From positions 31,156 through 95,155 of the forward strand of contig JAREIK010000721.1 of NCBI GenBank assembly GCA_029783825.1: a stretch of 64,000 nucleotides of DNA. Direction: 5' to 3'. A model generated the notes under the pieces. It worked only from the letters and a program-made list of their open reading frames with translations. It was not told the DNA's origin and searched no databases. Each line of letters opens with the position of its first letter. The first letter of the stretch is position 1. Both the position numbers and the translations under genes were made by a program. The stretch is from Sapria himalayana. Lineage: Eukaryota; Streptophyta; Magnoliopsida; Malpighiales; Rafflesiaceae. This document shows, piece after piece, positions 37,101 to 51,600 of the stretch.

Positions 37101-40100
37101 TTTATTACAAAATATTGTGTTCACATTTATAAAAAAATTTAAAATTATTAAATTTTCAAAGGTTATAACCTTTGAAAATGTGAGAAAATATCAAAAATAA
37201 TTTTTTTTTTATTTCATTATTTAAATAAATCCTATAAACTACTAAATGCCTAAACACTTAAGTAAATAACTAAAAAATCTCGAAACCCCTATATAGATAA
37301 TCATTATAAACTGGTATACCCTAAATAATTAATAATAAATCTCAATATTATTTTTTTTATTATAATTTAAAATATTCATTTTAATTATTTATTCATTTTT
37401 TTAATATAATTATTAATTATAGAATAACTTGAGTTAGACAAATATAATTTATATAATTATTTTTCATCAAAAAAATATAGAAAAACATTTTAAAAGAAAA
37501 AAATTCAAAACAAAAAATTATTATATAGTAATATATTTTGCTTTTTTCTGAATCATTTTTGGTTTCGTAATTATATTTAAATTGATATCTATCTTATTAA
37601 TAATAGATTATTAATTTATTCTTTGATCATTATTAAAATATTTATCAATAAAAATATTTATATTGAATTTATATGATATATAAATATAATGATTATTATA
37701 AATAAATATAGTATTCACTTTTGAAAAAAATTTAAAAATTATTATATTTTTAAATGTTATAACATTTGAAAATATCAAAAAATAAAAAAAATAATTTTTT
37801 AATATTTTGTTTAAATAACACATATAAACAACTAAATGCATACATAGTTAAATAAGTAAACTCCTAAACCCCGTAATTCCAAAATATATAATCCATTAAA
37901 CCACTATATAGTACATAATAATTAATAAATCTAATTTTTAATTTTATTTATTATAATTTAAATATTCATTTTAATTAATTAATAGTTTATTTTTATAGAA
38001 ATATTTTTTACAAAATAAATTATGAGTGCGAAAAATATAATTTAAAAAATATATATGCTTATAAAAGAAGTAAATATTTAAAAATTAAAAATTGTTATCC
38101 AGAAATATATTTTACTATAATTTTGAATCAATTTGGGTTTTGTAATTATTTTTTAATTAATATATATATTAATATCAATAGTTTATAAATTTAATTTTGA
38201 TCTTTATTATAATATATATCAATAAAATTGTTTATTGAATTTATATGATATATAATTATTAATATTATTATAACTAAGTATTGTATTCACATTTCAAAAA
38301 AATTTAAATATTAATATATTATCAAAGGTTATAACCTATGAAAATGAGAAAAATTTATCTCAAATTTTTTTGATATTTTATTTTTTTAAATAAAACGTAT
38401 AAACCACTAAAATCCTAAAAACATAAATCGCTAAAATCCGAAATGAAAAAACCTCTAAATACTTAAATCATTAAACTAGTATACGATAATAATAAATCAT
38501 AAATCTCATTTTAAATTTTATTTAGTATAATTTTAAATTTTTATTTTAATTATTTATCAGTTTATTTTTATAGAAATATTAATTACAAAATAAATTATTA
38601 GTGAGACATATCTAATTTAGATTTAAATTGTATCCCTAAATAATAAATAATAAAACAAATTTTATTCATTATAATTTTAATTATTCATTTTAATTATTTA
38701 TTTGTTTATTTATATATAAATATTAATTACAAAATAAATTGAGCTAGACACAAATAATTTATAAAATTATTTTTAATCAAAAAATTATAGATAAACTTTT
38801 TCAAAGAAAAAAAATTTTTAAAACAAAAAATTATTATATAGTAATATATTTTGCTTTGCTTCTGAATCATTTTAGGTTTTGTAATTATATTTTTATTCAT
38901 ATCTATCTTATTAATAATAGATTATTAATTTATTTTTTGATCATTATTAGAATATTTATCAATAAAATTGTTTATATTGAATTTAAATGATATATAATTA
39001 TAAAATTATTATCACTAAATATTAAATTTACATTTCAAAATAATTTAAAAATTATTATATTTTTAAAGGTTATCAGCTTTGAAAATGAGATAAAATCACA
39101 AAAATAAATTTTTTGTTATTTTATTGTTTATATAAAACCTATAAACTACTAAATGCCTAAATGCTTAAATCATTAAACTCCTAAACCCAAAAACCTTTAA
39201 ATACTTAAACATTTAAACAATCTTTAAAGGTTTAATTATTTATAAATAATATATAAATATCTATCAATAAATAATAGTTTATTAATTGATTTTTTTGATC
39301 ATTATTATATTTATATTTAGTTTATTAATATCTATCATTAAAATTGTTTATTTTTAATTTACATGATATATAATTATTAAATTTATTATAACTAAATATT
39401 GTATTCACATTTGAAAAAAAATTAAAAATTATTATATTTATAAAGGTAATAACCTTTAAAATTGAAAAAAAATTTGAAAATTAATTTGTTTGTTTTTTCA
39501 TTATTTAAATAAAACATATAAACTACTAAATGGCTAAACACTTAAATCACTACTCTCCTAAACTTTTAAATAAATAAACAATTAAACCGGTATACCCTAA
39601 ATAATTAATCATAAATCTCATTTTTATTTGAATTCATTATAATTTTAATATTCATTTTAATTATTTATTAGTTTATTTTTATAGAAATATTAATAGCAAA
39701 ATAAAATTATGAATGAGACAAATATAATTTAAAAAATTAATCTTCAAAAAAAATTTATAAGCTTATAAAATGAATTAAAATTTTAAAATTAATAATTATT
39801 ATTTAGTAATATATTTTACATTGATTTTGAATCATTCTAGGTTTTGCAAATATATTTTAATTAATATCTATCTTATTAATAATAGTTTATTAATCTATTT
39901 TATGATCAGTATTAAAATATCGATCAATAAAATTATCTATATTGAATTTACATGATATTTAATTTTTATGATTATTATAATTAAATATTGTATTAACATT
40001 TGAAAAAAAATAAAAATTATAAAATTTTCAATGTTTATAACCTTGAAAATGAGAAAAATCATAAAAATAATTTTTTTGTTATTTAATTATTTAAATAATA

Positions 40101-40148
40101 GATATAAACCACAAAATACGTAAATACTTAAATTACTAAACTCCTAAA
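34133..40148 (-). repeat. Satellite array, minus orientation (11 monomers)
   Basis: Palindrome cores lie near 34530, 35128, 35553, 36149, 36679, 37156, 37751, 38323, 39064, 39441 and 40026. From 40026 down to 37156 the spacing copies that of 3613-6499, so this is an inverted duplicate of the right flank of element A. From 34133 to about 38600 it also matches about 49040-53525, at an offset of about 14.9 kb. The core at 37751 carries the symmetric change AAATGTTATAACATTT. No element B is found. Open frames such as 34321-34548 repeat what is read from 12007-12234 and are repeat by-products. Confidence 0.87.
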
Positions 40149-41404
40149 CCCTGATACTGATGGACCACACACACATAGCGACAGACCACAATACACACGT
40201 GCACATATTCTTGTCCATTTTGGTGTAGCATTTAGAAGGGCCAGCAAGTCCTGGAAGCAGCCAGAAGTATGGGCCACCAGCTTGTAGAGGGCCCCACTAG
40301 CAAGCCAGGATGATAACATTCAGAAAACTGACGAGACCGATCAAAGTGGTCGGGAGTAAACCCAGGAGTAGCTAGGAGTGGGTCCCTCTAGCCCTATCAG
40401 GCAACATAGAGGGCCACCCAACTGTCGCCCTACAGAAGTAGGGGTAATCCATTATTAATTGGAGAGCCAGAAAAATCCGAAGCATTACCAAGCAGGGACA
40501 GTAAGCAATGGAGTCCAGACCAGCCACACGAGAGCGAAAGATTCAAACTTGTAGTTTATGTTTGTAGTTTTTTTTTGTATTTTGGACTTTGTATGCACCA
40601 TGTACTTGTAGAGATGGGTCATGACACACACACACACACAATCTTGTCTCTTCTCTATGTAGCATGCAATGGGAGCAATTGGACTCATGAGTATCTCTAA
40701 GTGGGGCCCAAAAATGCATTTTGTAAATACGCATTAGGCGATGCTACATTCCCGGGAATAGAATAACGATCTTTATAGCATTTTATAATTTTACTTGTAT
40801 TCTAGCTTGGTTGTACGCATAGATAATTAGACTAAGAGATGGACCTGATCACACATGCACACCGATGCAAGCATATTTTTTGATATTTTTTCGGTGCAAC
40901 ATACAGCCACTTCTTGGAGCTTGAGTAGGAAACATTCGAACCCAAGAGATACTCTATTTAGGATCATTTGAGCAAAAGAATGTGGAATTCGGTGGTGAGA
41001 ATGAATCGACAAAGTGCCGTAGATATGGACTTGTGGATTTATGGGTATTCAGTTTTACATGTATTCCATTGCATAGCAACGACATAGGCAAAAGCTTGAT
41101 GCTGTTTGTCACGCACATGCACAATCTTATATTTGCATAGTTTGAATATGGTGCATCATTCAGGTTCCTCCAAAAGGCTTGAAAAATCTGAATGGAAAGG
41201 ACGCATTGCGCATAATGACTCAAGGCCAACTCTGAAGTCCGGGAATGCCAAGTGATTTTAGTTGTATTTGTCCGCTTGGAATTATTAGGCATTATGTTTT
41301 TTTATGTATTTTATGCATAGAATCATTAAGGTGCAAAGGATTTGGTGGGCTGGCCTAAATTAGTCAGCTTTTTAGTCTCTTGTAAGTTGTGTGCCTAAAT
41401 GATA

Positions 41405-41444
41405 AATAAAGTGTTTATTTTCCAAAATAAAAAACAAAAAAAAA
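41405..41444 (+). terminator. Polyadenylation signal and A tract, element A copy 3
   Basis: AATAAA at 41405-41410 is followed 13 bases later by an A-rich tract that is more interrupted than in the other copies. The structure is common to all three copies of element A. Confidence 0.5.
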
Positions 41445-41521
41445 CCATAAACCCTAAACTTTAAATCCTAAACCTTAAACAATAAACTATAACCCTAATC
41501 CATAAACCCTAAATTCTAAAT
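41445..41521 (-). repeat. Degenerate heptamer (CCCTAAA-like) block in element A copy 3
   Basis: Read on the plus strand the units run CCATAAA, CCCTAAA, CTTTAAA, TCCTAAA, CCTTAAA and CAATAAA, then continue with one or two phase slips. This is the clearest of the three copies for the 7 bp phase. Confidence 0.7.
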
Positions 41522-42641
41522 CTCATGTTTTGTACTTTTATAATCAAATGACTAAGTGTTAAATTTAAATTTAAAATCACATCTTTTAGAAATGTCATAG
41601 ATTTATATTTTTGTATATGTAACACAAAGTCATGACTCAAGGGGAGAGTTATGGATTCAGTCCCTTTCTTGCTTTAGATTATTGTAGCATTAGTAATGAT
41701 CATGTTTGTATATTTTGTCTCTAGAACACAAAATCATATCGATGAGAATATGCCATAACTTGTGTCTCTTTGTTGAACATATTGTTATGGCACTAAGAAT
41801 GATCATGAATACTTTTTAAATCACTATAATACTGGGTCACAGTATTGGATACGACCATAGCTTGTGCATTTTATCTTTATATTGCAAAGTCATTGCACTA
41901 GGAATCATTGTAACTTTGGACATTCCTCAAGAGCAAAATTAATGACCCTAGAAATAGTTAAAGCTCGAGTACTACTCTTTATAACTTTCTATAGCTAAAA
42001 TATTTGGGATTGGAAATATCACTATAGCTTTTTCCTTTGATTCGTGAACTCGAGTGTCAATATGCAAAAATAATATTTTGAGCTATGATTAAAACCTTTT
42101 ATATATTTCAATATGATTCATTTACACCTTTTTGAGTATTCTGAGCTTGTGTAACATAACTCATTTAATATAAAAAGAAATAAATGATACTTTTCATATC
42201 CACGAGGATATAAAAAAAAGGCTTAGACATGCCAATAAAATAAATTTTTTGATTCTTGATTGAAAGAGAGATTTTACTTCTTGCCCTGCTAAAACCACCC
42301 TGGGGCTAGTTTGTTATATTAAGCTACAAGGTGGTTATTTTTTTAGAGGTGAACAATGTTTTAAAAAAACTACTTTGAGTGTGTGCATGAGAGATATTTT
42401 AGAAGAAATTACAATAATCAATATAAATATCATCCTCAACAACTAGCTATTTCACACATAGGGATACAATCTTGGTTTAGTCTGTTAGTGTAAATGAGTC
42501 AAATTACCTTTGATAGCCCAGTGATTCAACATCAAATATGATAAGACATAATAGAGATAAAGTAAAAGCTCATATTATTTTGGTTAGAGCTTTAGCAATC
42601 TTTCTAGAGTTGAGAGAGGAACAAATAAATTATTTTAATTA

Positions 42642-45600
42642 TTCAGTATAATTTTAATTTTTATTTTATTTAATTATCAGTTTATTTTTATAGAAATCTT
42701 AATTACAAAAAAAAGTATTAGTGAGACAGATCTAATTTAAATTAAACCTGTATATCCTAAATAATAAAGAATAAATCTATTTTTTTTTTCATTTTAATTT
42801 TAAATATTCAAATTTAATTATTTATTTGTTTATTTTTATATAAATATTAATTACAAAATAAATTATGAGTTACACAGATATAATTTATATAAATTATTTT
42901 TCATCAAAATAATATAGATAAACTTTTTAAAAGAAAAAAAAATTTCAAAACAAAAAATTATTATATAGTAATATATTTTGCTTTGCTTCTGAATCATTTT
43001 AAGTTTTGTAAATATATTTTAATTGATATCTATCCTATTAATAATAGATTATTAAGTTATTTTTTCACCATTATTAGAATATTTATCAATAAAAATGTTT
43101 ATATTTAATTTATATGATATATAAATATAATGATTATTATGACTAAATATTGTATTCACTTTTTAAAAAAATTTTAAAATTATTATATTTTCAAAGGTTA
43201 TAACCTTTGAAAATGTGAAAAAATAAAAAAAAATAACTTTTTTGTTATTTCATTTTTTAATTTAAAAACTATAGATCATTAAATGCTTACTTACTTAAAT
43301 CAATAAGCTCATAAATCCAAAAACCCCTAATTACATAAACCTTTTAACAGCTCTATACTACTTAATAAATAATAAATTTTATTTTTATTTCTATTTATTA
43401 TAATTTTTAATATTAATTTTAATTATTTATAGATTAATTTTTTATAAAAATTAATTACATATAAATTTCTAATGAGAAAAATATTATTTAAATAATTTAT
43501 TTTAATAAAAAAAATATAAGAATATAAAAAGAAGGAAATTTTTAAAAATTAAATATTATTATTTAGTAATATATTTATATTATATTTTGAATCATTTTGT
43601 GTTATGTAAATATATTTTAATTAATATTAATATTTTAATAATAGTTTATTAATTTAATTTTTGAACATTATTATAATATCTATCATTAAAATTATTTATA
43701 TTGAATTTATATGATATATAATTAGTAAGATTAATATAATTATACATGGTATTCACATTTCAAAAAATTTTAAAAATTATTATATTTTTAAAGGTTATAA
43801 CCTTTGAAAATCAAAAAAAAATCAAAAATAGAATTTTAAATTTTTATTATATAAATAAAACCTATAAACCACTAATTAATCAAACCATTAAACCGGTATA
43901 CCATGTATAATAAATCATAAATCTCATTTTAATTTGTATTTATTATAATTTTAATTATTCATTTTAATTATTTATTAGTTTATTTTTTATAGAAATATCA
44001 ATCACAAAATAAATAATGAGTGAGACAAATATAATAGTAATAATTTATTTTAAATCAAAAAATATAAGCTTATATAAAAAGTAAAAATTTTAAAACAAAA
44101 AATTATTATTTAGTAATATATTTTACTTTGATTTTGAATCATTATATATAGGTTTTGCAATTATATTTTAATTGTGATCAATCTTATTAAAAATAGTTTA
44201 TTAATTTATTATTTGATCATTTTTATAATATCGAACAATAAAATTACTTATATTCAATTAAAATGTCTTATAATTATTAAGTTATTATAACTAAGTATTA
44301 TATTTATATTAAAAAAAAATTTAAAAATTATTATATTTTCAAAGGTTATTACCTTCAAAAATGATAAAAAATCACAAAAATAATTTTTTATTATTTAAAT
44401 AAAAATTATAAACCACTAAATGACTAAACATTTAAATCTCTAGACTCCTAAACCCCAAAACTCCCTAAATACTTAAACCATTAAACCTATTTAACCTAAA
44501 TAATAAATAATAAATCTCATATTTATTTGTATTCATTATAAATTTAAATATTCATTTTAATATTTTTTTTTGTTTATTTTTATAGAAATATTAATTAAAA
44601 GTTAAATAATGAGTGAGACATATATAATTAAAATAAATTATTTTTTATGAAGAAAAAATAAGCTTATAAAAATAAACAAAATTTCAAAAATTTAAAATTT
44701 TATTTAGTAATATAATTTACATTGATTTTGAATTATTTTAGGTTATGTAAATATATTTTAAATAATATCTATTTTATTAATAATAGTTTATTAATTTATT
44801 TTTTGATCATTATTATAATATATATTAATATATTTTTTATATTGAATCTAGAACAAATATAATAATTAAGATTATTATAACTAAGTATTGTATTCATATT
44901 TTATAACTATTATAAAATTATTATATTTTTAAAGGTTATAACCTTTGAAAATCACGAAAATTCATAAAAATAAATGTTTTGTTATTTCATTGATTAAATA
45001 AATGCTATAAACATGAAAATGTATAAACATATAAATCAATAAACTCTTTAACCCCAAAACCACAAATAGCATAAACAATTAAATAGTTATACCCTAAATA
45101 ATAAATAATAAATCTCTTTTTTATTAGTATTCATTATAATTTTATATATACATTTTAATTATTTATTAGTTTAATTTTATAGAAATATAAATTAAAAAAT
45201 AAATTATTAGTGAGACAAATATAATTTCAATATTTTATTTTTCATCAAAAAATATATAGGCTTATAAATGGATACAAAAATTTAAAAATTTAAAATTTTA
45301 AAATTAATATTTAGTAATATATTTCACTTTTATTTTGAGTCATTTTAGGTTTTGCAAATATATTTTAAACAATATTTATCTTATTAATAATTAGTTATTA
45401 CTTTTTTATGATCATTATTATAATAAATATCAATAAAATAGTTTATATTGAATTTATATTATATATAATTATTATGATTATTAAAATTTCATATTGTATT
45501 CACTTTTCAAAAAAAAAATTTAAAAATTATTATATTTTCAAAGGTTATAACCTTCAAAAATCACAAAAATTAACAAAAATATATTTTTTATTATTTTATT

Positions 45601-48600
45601 TTTTATATAAAACCTAAACCACTAAATGACTAAATAATAAAATGAATAAACTCTTAAACCCTGAAGAACATAAATACTTAAAACATTAAATTAGTATAGT
45701 CTAAATAATAAATCATAAATCTCAATTTTATTAGTATTCATTATAATTTTAAATATTCATTCTAATTATTTATCAGTTTATTTTTATAGAAATATTAATT
45801 ACAAATAAATTATTAGTGTGACATATATAATTTAAATAATTTATTTTTCATCAAAAATATTGGTTATAAAAAAGAGGCACAATTTCAAAAATAATTTATT
45901 TATTATTTCATTGTTTAAATAAAACCTATAAACCATTAAATGCCTAAATACTTAAATCAATAACTTCTAAATCTCGAAAACCCTAAATAGATAATTTTTT
46001 AATCAGATATATCCTAAATAATAAATAATAAATCTCATTTTTATTTTTTTTATTATTATTTTAAATATTCAGTTTATTTATTTATTTCTTTATTTTTATA
46101 TAAATATTAATTACAAAATAAATTATGAGTTAGACAATTATAATTTATATAAATTATTTTTTATTAAAAAAAATATAGATAAACTTATTAAAAGAAAAAA
46201 AGATTAAAAACAAAAAAGTATTATATAATAATATAATTTGCTATGTTTCTGAATCATTATAGGTTTTGTAATTATATTTTAATTGATATTTATCTTATTA
46301 ATAATAGATTATTAATTTATTTTTTGATTATTATTATAATAATTATTAATAAAATTGTTTATATTGAATTTATATGATATTTAAATATAATGATTATTAT
46401 AAATAAATATTGAATTCACTTTTGAAAAAAAATTTAAAATTAATATATTTTCAAAGATTAAAACCTTTGAATATTTGAAAAAATAAAAAAATATATATTT
46501 TTTTGATATTTCATTGTTTAAATAAAACCTATAAACCACTAAATGCGTAAACACTTAATTCAATAACTCCTAAATCTCTAAAACCCTAAATAATAAATAA
46601 TAATCCTTTTAAACGGTAACCCTAAATAATAAATAATAAATCTCAATATTATTTTTTTAATTATAATTTTAAATATTCATTTTAATTATTTATTTGTTTA
46701 ATTTTATATAAATATTAATTACAAAATAAATTATTAGTTAGACAAATATAATTTATATAAATTATTTTTCATCGAAAAATATAGATAAACTTATAAAAAG
46801 AATACAAAATTTAAAAACTAAAATTTATTATATAGAAATATATTTTGTTCTCCTTCTGTTTCATTTTAGATTTTGTAATTATATTTTAATGGATATCTAT
46901 CTTATTAATAATTATTTATTAATTTATTTTTTGATCATTATTAGAATATTCATCAATAAAATTGTTATATTGAATTTATATGATATATAAATATAATGAT
47001 TATTATAACTAAATATTGAATTCACTTCTGAAAAAAATTTAAAAATTATTATATTTTCAAGGTTATAACCATTGAAAATATCAAAAAAAAAATATTTTTT
47101 TTGTTATTTCATTGTTTAAATAAAGCCTATACACCACTAAATCTCTAAGCACTTAAATCACTAAACTACAAAATCCCGATACCCCTATATAGATAATCCT
47201 TAAAATCGGTAAACCCTAAATAATAATTAATAAATCTTAATTTTTTTTGTTTTCATTATAATTTAAAAAATTAATTTTGATTGTTAAGTTTTTTATTTAT
47301 ATATATATATTAATTATAAAATAAATTATGAGTTAAAAATATAATTTATTAAAAATATTTTTCATCAAAATATAGATAAGCTTATAAAAATTATAAAAAT
47401 TTAAAAACTAATAATTATTATTTGGTGATATATTTTGTTTTGCCTTTGAATCATTTTAGGTTTTGATATTATATTTTAAGTAATATCAATCTTATTCATT
47501 ATAGATTTTTAATTTATTTTTTGATAATTATTAGAATATCTATTAATAAAATTATTTATATTGAATTTATATGATATATAATTATTATGATTATTATAAA
47601 TATATATTGTATTCGCTTATGAAAAGAAATTTAAAAATTATTATATTTTCAAAGGTTATAACATTAAAAAATGAGAAAAAATAATAAAAATAAATTTTTC
47701 GTTATTTCATTTTTAAAATAAAACCTATAGATCATTAAATGCTTACTTACTTAAATCAATAAGATCAAAGACCCCGAAACCCCTAAATACATAAACCTTT
47801 TAACAGATATATATTACTTAATAAATAATAAATCTCATTTTTATTTCTATTTATTCTAATTTTAAATATTCATTATAATTATTTATAGTTTAATTATTTA
47901 AAAAAATTAATTACAAAAAAAATTTCTGAGTGAGATAAATATTATTTAAATAATTTATTTTAATCAATAAAAAATATAAGCTTATAAAAAGAAGGAAATA
48001 TTAGAAAATTAAATATTATTATTTAGTAATATATTTTGATTTGATTTTGAATCATTTTGTGTTATGTAAATATATTTTAATTATTATTTATATTATTAAT
48101 AATAGTTTATTAATTTAATTTTTGATCATTATTATACTATCTATCATTAAAATTATTATTTTTTTTAATTTATATGATTTATAATTAGTAAGATTAATAT
48201 AATTATTCATGGTATACACATTTCTAAAAATTTAAAAATTATTTTATTTTTAAAGGTTATTACCTATGAAAATTAGATAAAATAAAAAAAATTATTTTTA
48301 TTATATAAATAAAAACTATAAATCACTAAATGCCTAAAAACATAAATTGCTAAACTCCTAAACGACAAAACCTCGAAATTAATAATACATTAAAGCGGTA
48401 TAGCATATATAATAAATCATAAATCTCATTTTAATTTGTATTCATTATAATTTTTAATATTCATTTTAATTATTTATTAGTTTATTTTTAATAGAAATAT
48501 TAATTGCAAAATAAATAAAGTGTGAGGCAAATATAATTTTAATAATTTATTCTTAATCAAAAATTAATATAAGCTTATAAAAAGAAGTACAAATTTAAAA

Positions 48601-51600
48601 ACAAAAAATTATCATTTAGTAATATATTTTACTTTGATTTTGAATCATTATAGGTTTTTCATTTATATTTTAAATGCTATCAATCTTATTAATAATAGTT
48701 TATTAATTTATTTTTTGATCATTATTATAATATCTATCAATAAAATTACTTATATTGAATTTAAATGTCTTATAAATATTAAGATTATTATAATTAAATA
48801 TTATATTTATATTTGAAAAAAATTTAAAAATTATTATATTATCAAAGGTTATATCCTTCAAAAATGATAAAAATCACAAAAATAATTTTTTTATTATTTT
48901 ATTATTTAAATAAAACATATAAACCACTAAATGCCTAATCATTTAAATATCTAGACTTCTAACCCCAAAACTTTTTAAATACTTAACCCATTAAACCTAT
49001 ATAACCTAAATAATAAATAATAAATTTCATTTTTATTTGTATTCATTATAATTTTAAATATTCATTTTAATTATTTTTTAGTTTATTTTTATAGAAATAT
49101 TAATTACAAAATAAATAATGAGTGAGACATATAATTTAAATATATTATTTTTTATGAAAATATAATAAGCTTATAAAAATAAACAAAATTTCAAAAATTT
49201 AAAATTTTATTTAGTAATATAATTAACTTTGATTTTGAATTATTTTGGGTTCTACAAATATATTTTAATTAATATCTATCTTATTAATAAAAGTTTATTA
49301 ATTTATTTTTTATCATCAAAATAATATATATTAATAAAATTTTTTATATTGAATTTACATCAAATATAATTATTAAGATTATTATAACTAAGAATTGTAT
49401 TCATATTTTAGAACTATTAAAAAATTATTATATTTTCAAAGGTTATAACCTTTGAAAATCACGAAAATTCATAAAAATAATTTTTTTTTTCATTGATTAA
49501 ATAAAACCTATAAACACATAAATGTGCAAACATATAATTCTATAAAGTCATTAAGCCCAAAACCACCATAAACTCAAACCATTAAATAGGTATACCCGGA
49601 ATAATAAATCATAAATCTCATTTTTATTAGTATTCATTATAATTATATATATACATTTTAATTATTTAGTAGTTTATTTTTATAGAAATATAAATTAAAA
49701 AATAAATTAATTGAGACAAATATAATTTAAAAAAATTTATTTTTCTTCAAAAAATATATAATCTTATAAATGGATACAAAAATTTAAAAATTAAAAATTA
49801 AAAATTAGTAAACTATTTCACTTTGATTTTGAATCATTTTAGGTTTTGTAAATATATTTTAAACAATATTTATCTTAATAATAATTGTTTATTAATCTTT
49901 TGTAAGATCATTATTATAATATATATCAATATAATTGTTTATATTGAATTTACATGATATATAATTATTAAGATTATCATAACTAAATATAATATTCACA
50001 TTTCAAAAAAATTTAAAAATTGTTATAGTTCCAAAGGTTATATCCTTAAAAAATGAGAACAAATAACAAATACAATTTTTTGTTATTTTATTTTTTAAAT
50101 ATAACCTATAAACTACTAAATGCCTAAACACTTAAATCACTAAATTTTTAAATCCCAAAACTCCTAAATATATAATCTTTTAAACCTATATATTTTATCT
50201 TATTAATAATAGTTTTATTTAATATCTATCTTATTAATATATTTTACTTTGGTTTTGAATCAATTTAGGTTTTGCAAATAAATTTTATTTAATATCTATC
50301 TTATTAATAATAGTTTATTAATTTATTTTATTACTGTCATCTTAATATCTATAAAAAAAATTATTTATATTGAATTTACATAATATATAATTATTTAGAT
50401 TATTATAACAAAATAATATTTTCACATTTTAAAAAAATTTAAAAATTAAGTTTTCAAAGGTTATAACCTTTGAAAATAAGAAAAAATATAAAAATAAATT
50501 TTTTTGTTATTAGATTTTTTAATTAAAATCTAGAAACCACAAAATACCTAAATTCTTAATGACTAAACTCCTAAACCCAAAAGCCCGTAAATTCATAAGC
50601 CTTTAAATTAGTATACTCTAAATAATAAATCTCATTTTTATTAGTATTCATTATAATTTTAAATATTCATTTTAATTATTTATTAGTTTATTTTTATAGA
50701 AATATTAATCACAAAATAAATTATTAGTGCGACATATATAATTTAATAATTTATTTTTCATCAAAAAAATATATATGCTTATAAAATAAAACAAAATTTT
50801 TAAAATAAAAAATTCATTTTTAATAATATATCTTATTTTGATTTTGAATAATTTTAGATTTTACAATTATATTTTAATTTATATAATTTTTATAAATACA
50901 AGTTTATTAATTTATTTATTGATCATTATTATAATATCTATTAATTAAATTATTTATATTGAGTTTACATTATATATAATTATTAATATTATTATAACTA
51001 AATATTATGTTCAATTTAAAAAAAAATTAAAATTATTATATTTTCAAAGGTTACAACCTTCAAAAATTAAATAAAATCAAAAAAATAAATTTTTTGTTTT
51101 TTCATTCTTTAAATAAAAACTATAAATCACTAAAGGTCTAAACAATTAAATCACTAAACTCCCAAACCACAAAACACCTAAATAATTAAACTATTAAACC
51201 GGTATATCCTGAATAATATATAATAAATCTCAATTTTATTTGTATTCATTATAATTTTAAATATTCATTTTAATTATTTAGTAGTTGATTATTATAGAAT
51301 TATAAATTACAAAATAAATTATGAGTAAGACAAATATAATTTAAATAATTTATTTTTAATAACAAAAATATAAACTTATAAAAATAGCAAAACATTAAAA
51401 AAAATTATTATTTAGTAATATATTTTACTTTGATTTGAATAAATTTAGATTTTGAAAATACTTTTTAAATAATAACTTTTTTATTAATAATAGTTTATTA
51501 ATTTATTTTTTGATCATAATTATAATATCTAGCAAAATATTTTTTTTATATTAAATTTAAATGAATTATAATTATGAAGATTATTATAAATAAATATTAT

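Larger units (their letters stand above)
40149..42641 (+). mobile_element. Element A, copy 3 (inverted, full-length form)
   Basis: This is the reverse complement of copy 2, with the same junctions: the satellite octamer block ends at CTCCTAAACCC, and satellite resumes at ATTCAGTATAATTTT. It has a plus-strand AATAAA at 41405-41410, an A-rich tract at 41423-41444 and a heptamer block at 41445-41521. A (CA)n run at 40624-40640 is longer than in copies 1 and 2. The longest open frame (40954-41292, minus) is broken differently in the other copies and resembles no family I know. Confidence 0.72.

Noticed and set aside
16958..40148. One giant hairpin centred on 34131 with the two A copies as arms
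   Set aside because: The copies of A are not equidistant from the switch (about 17.2 kb against 6.0 kb, and still unequal after removing the hAT insertion), so a simple palindromic inversion does not fit.
40954..41292. A real protein gene in element A (longest frame 40954-41292 minus, with relatives at 2322-2621 and 15984-16220)
   Set aside because: The frame is interrupted or shifted differently in each copy, has no recognisable domain, and runs opposite to the strand carrying the polyadenylation-like 3' end.
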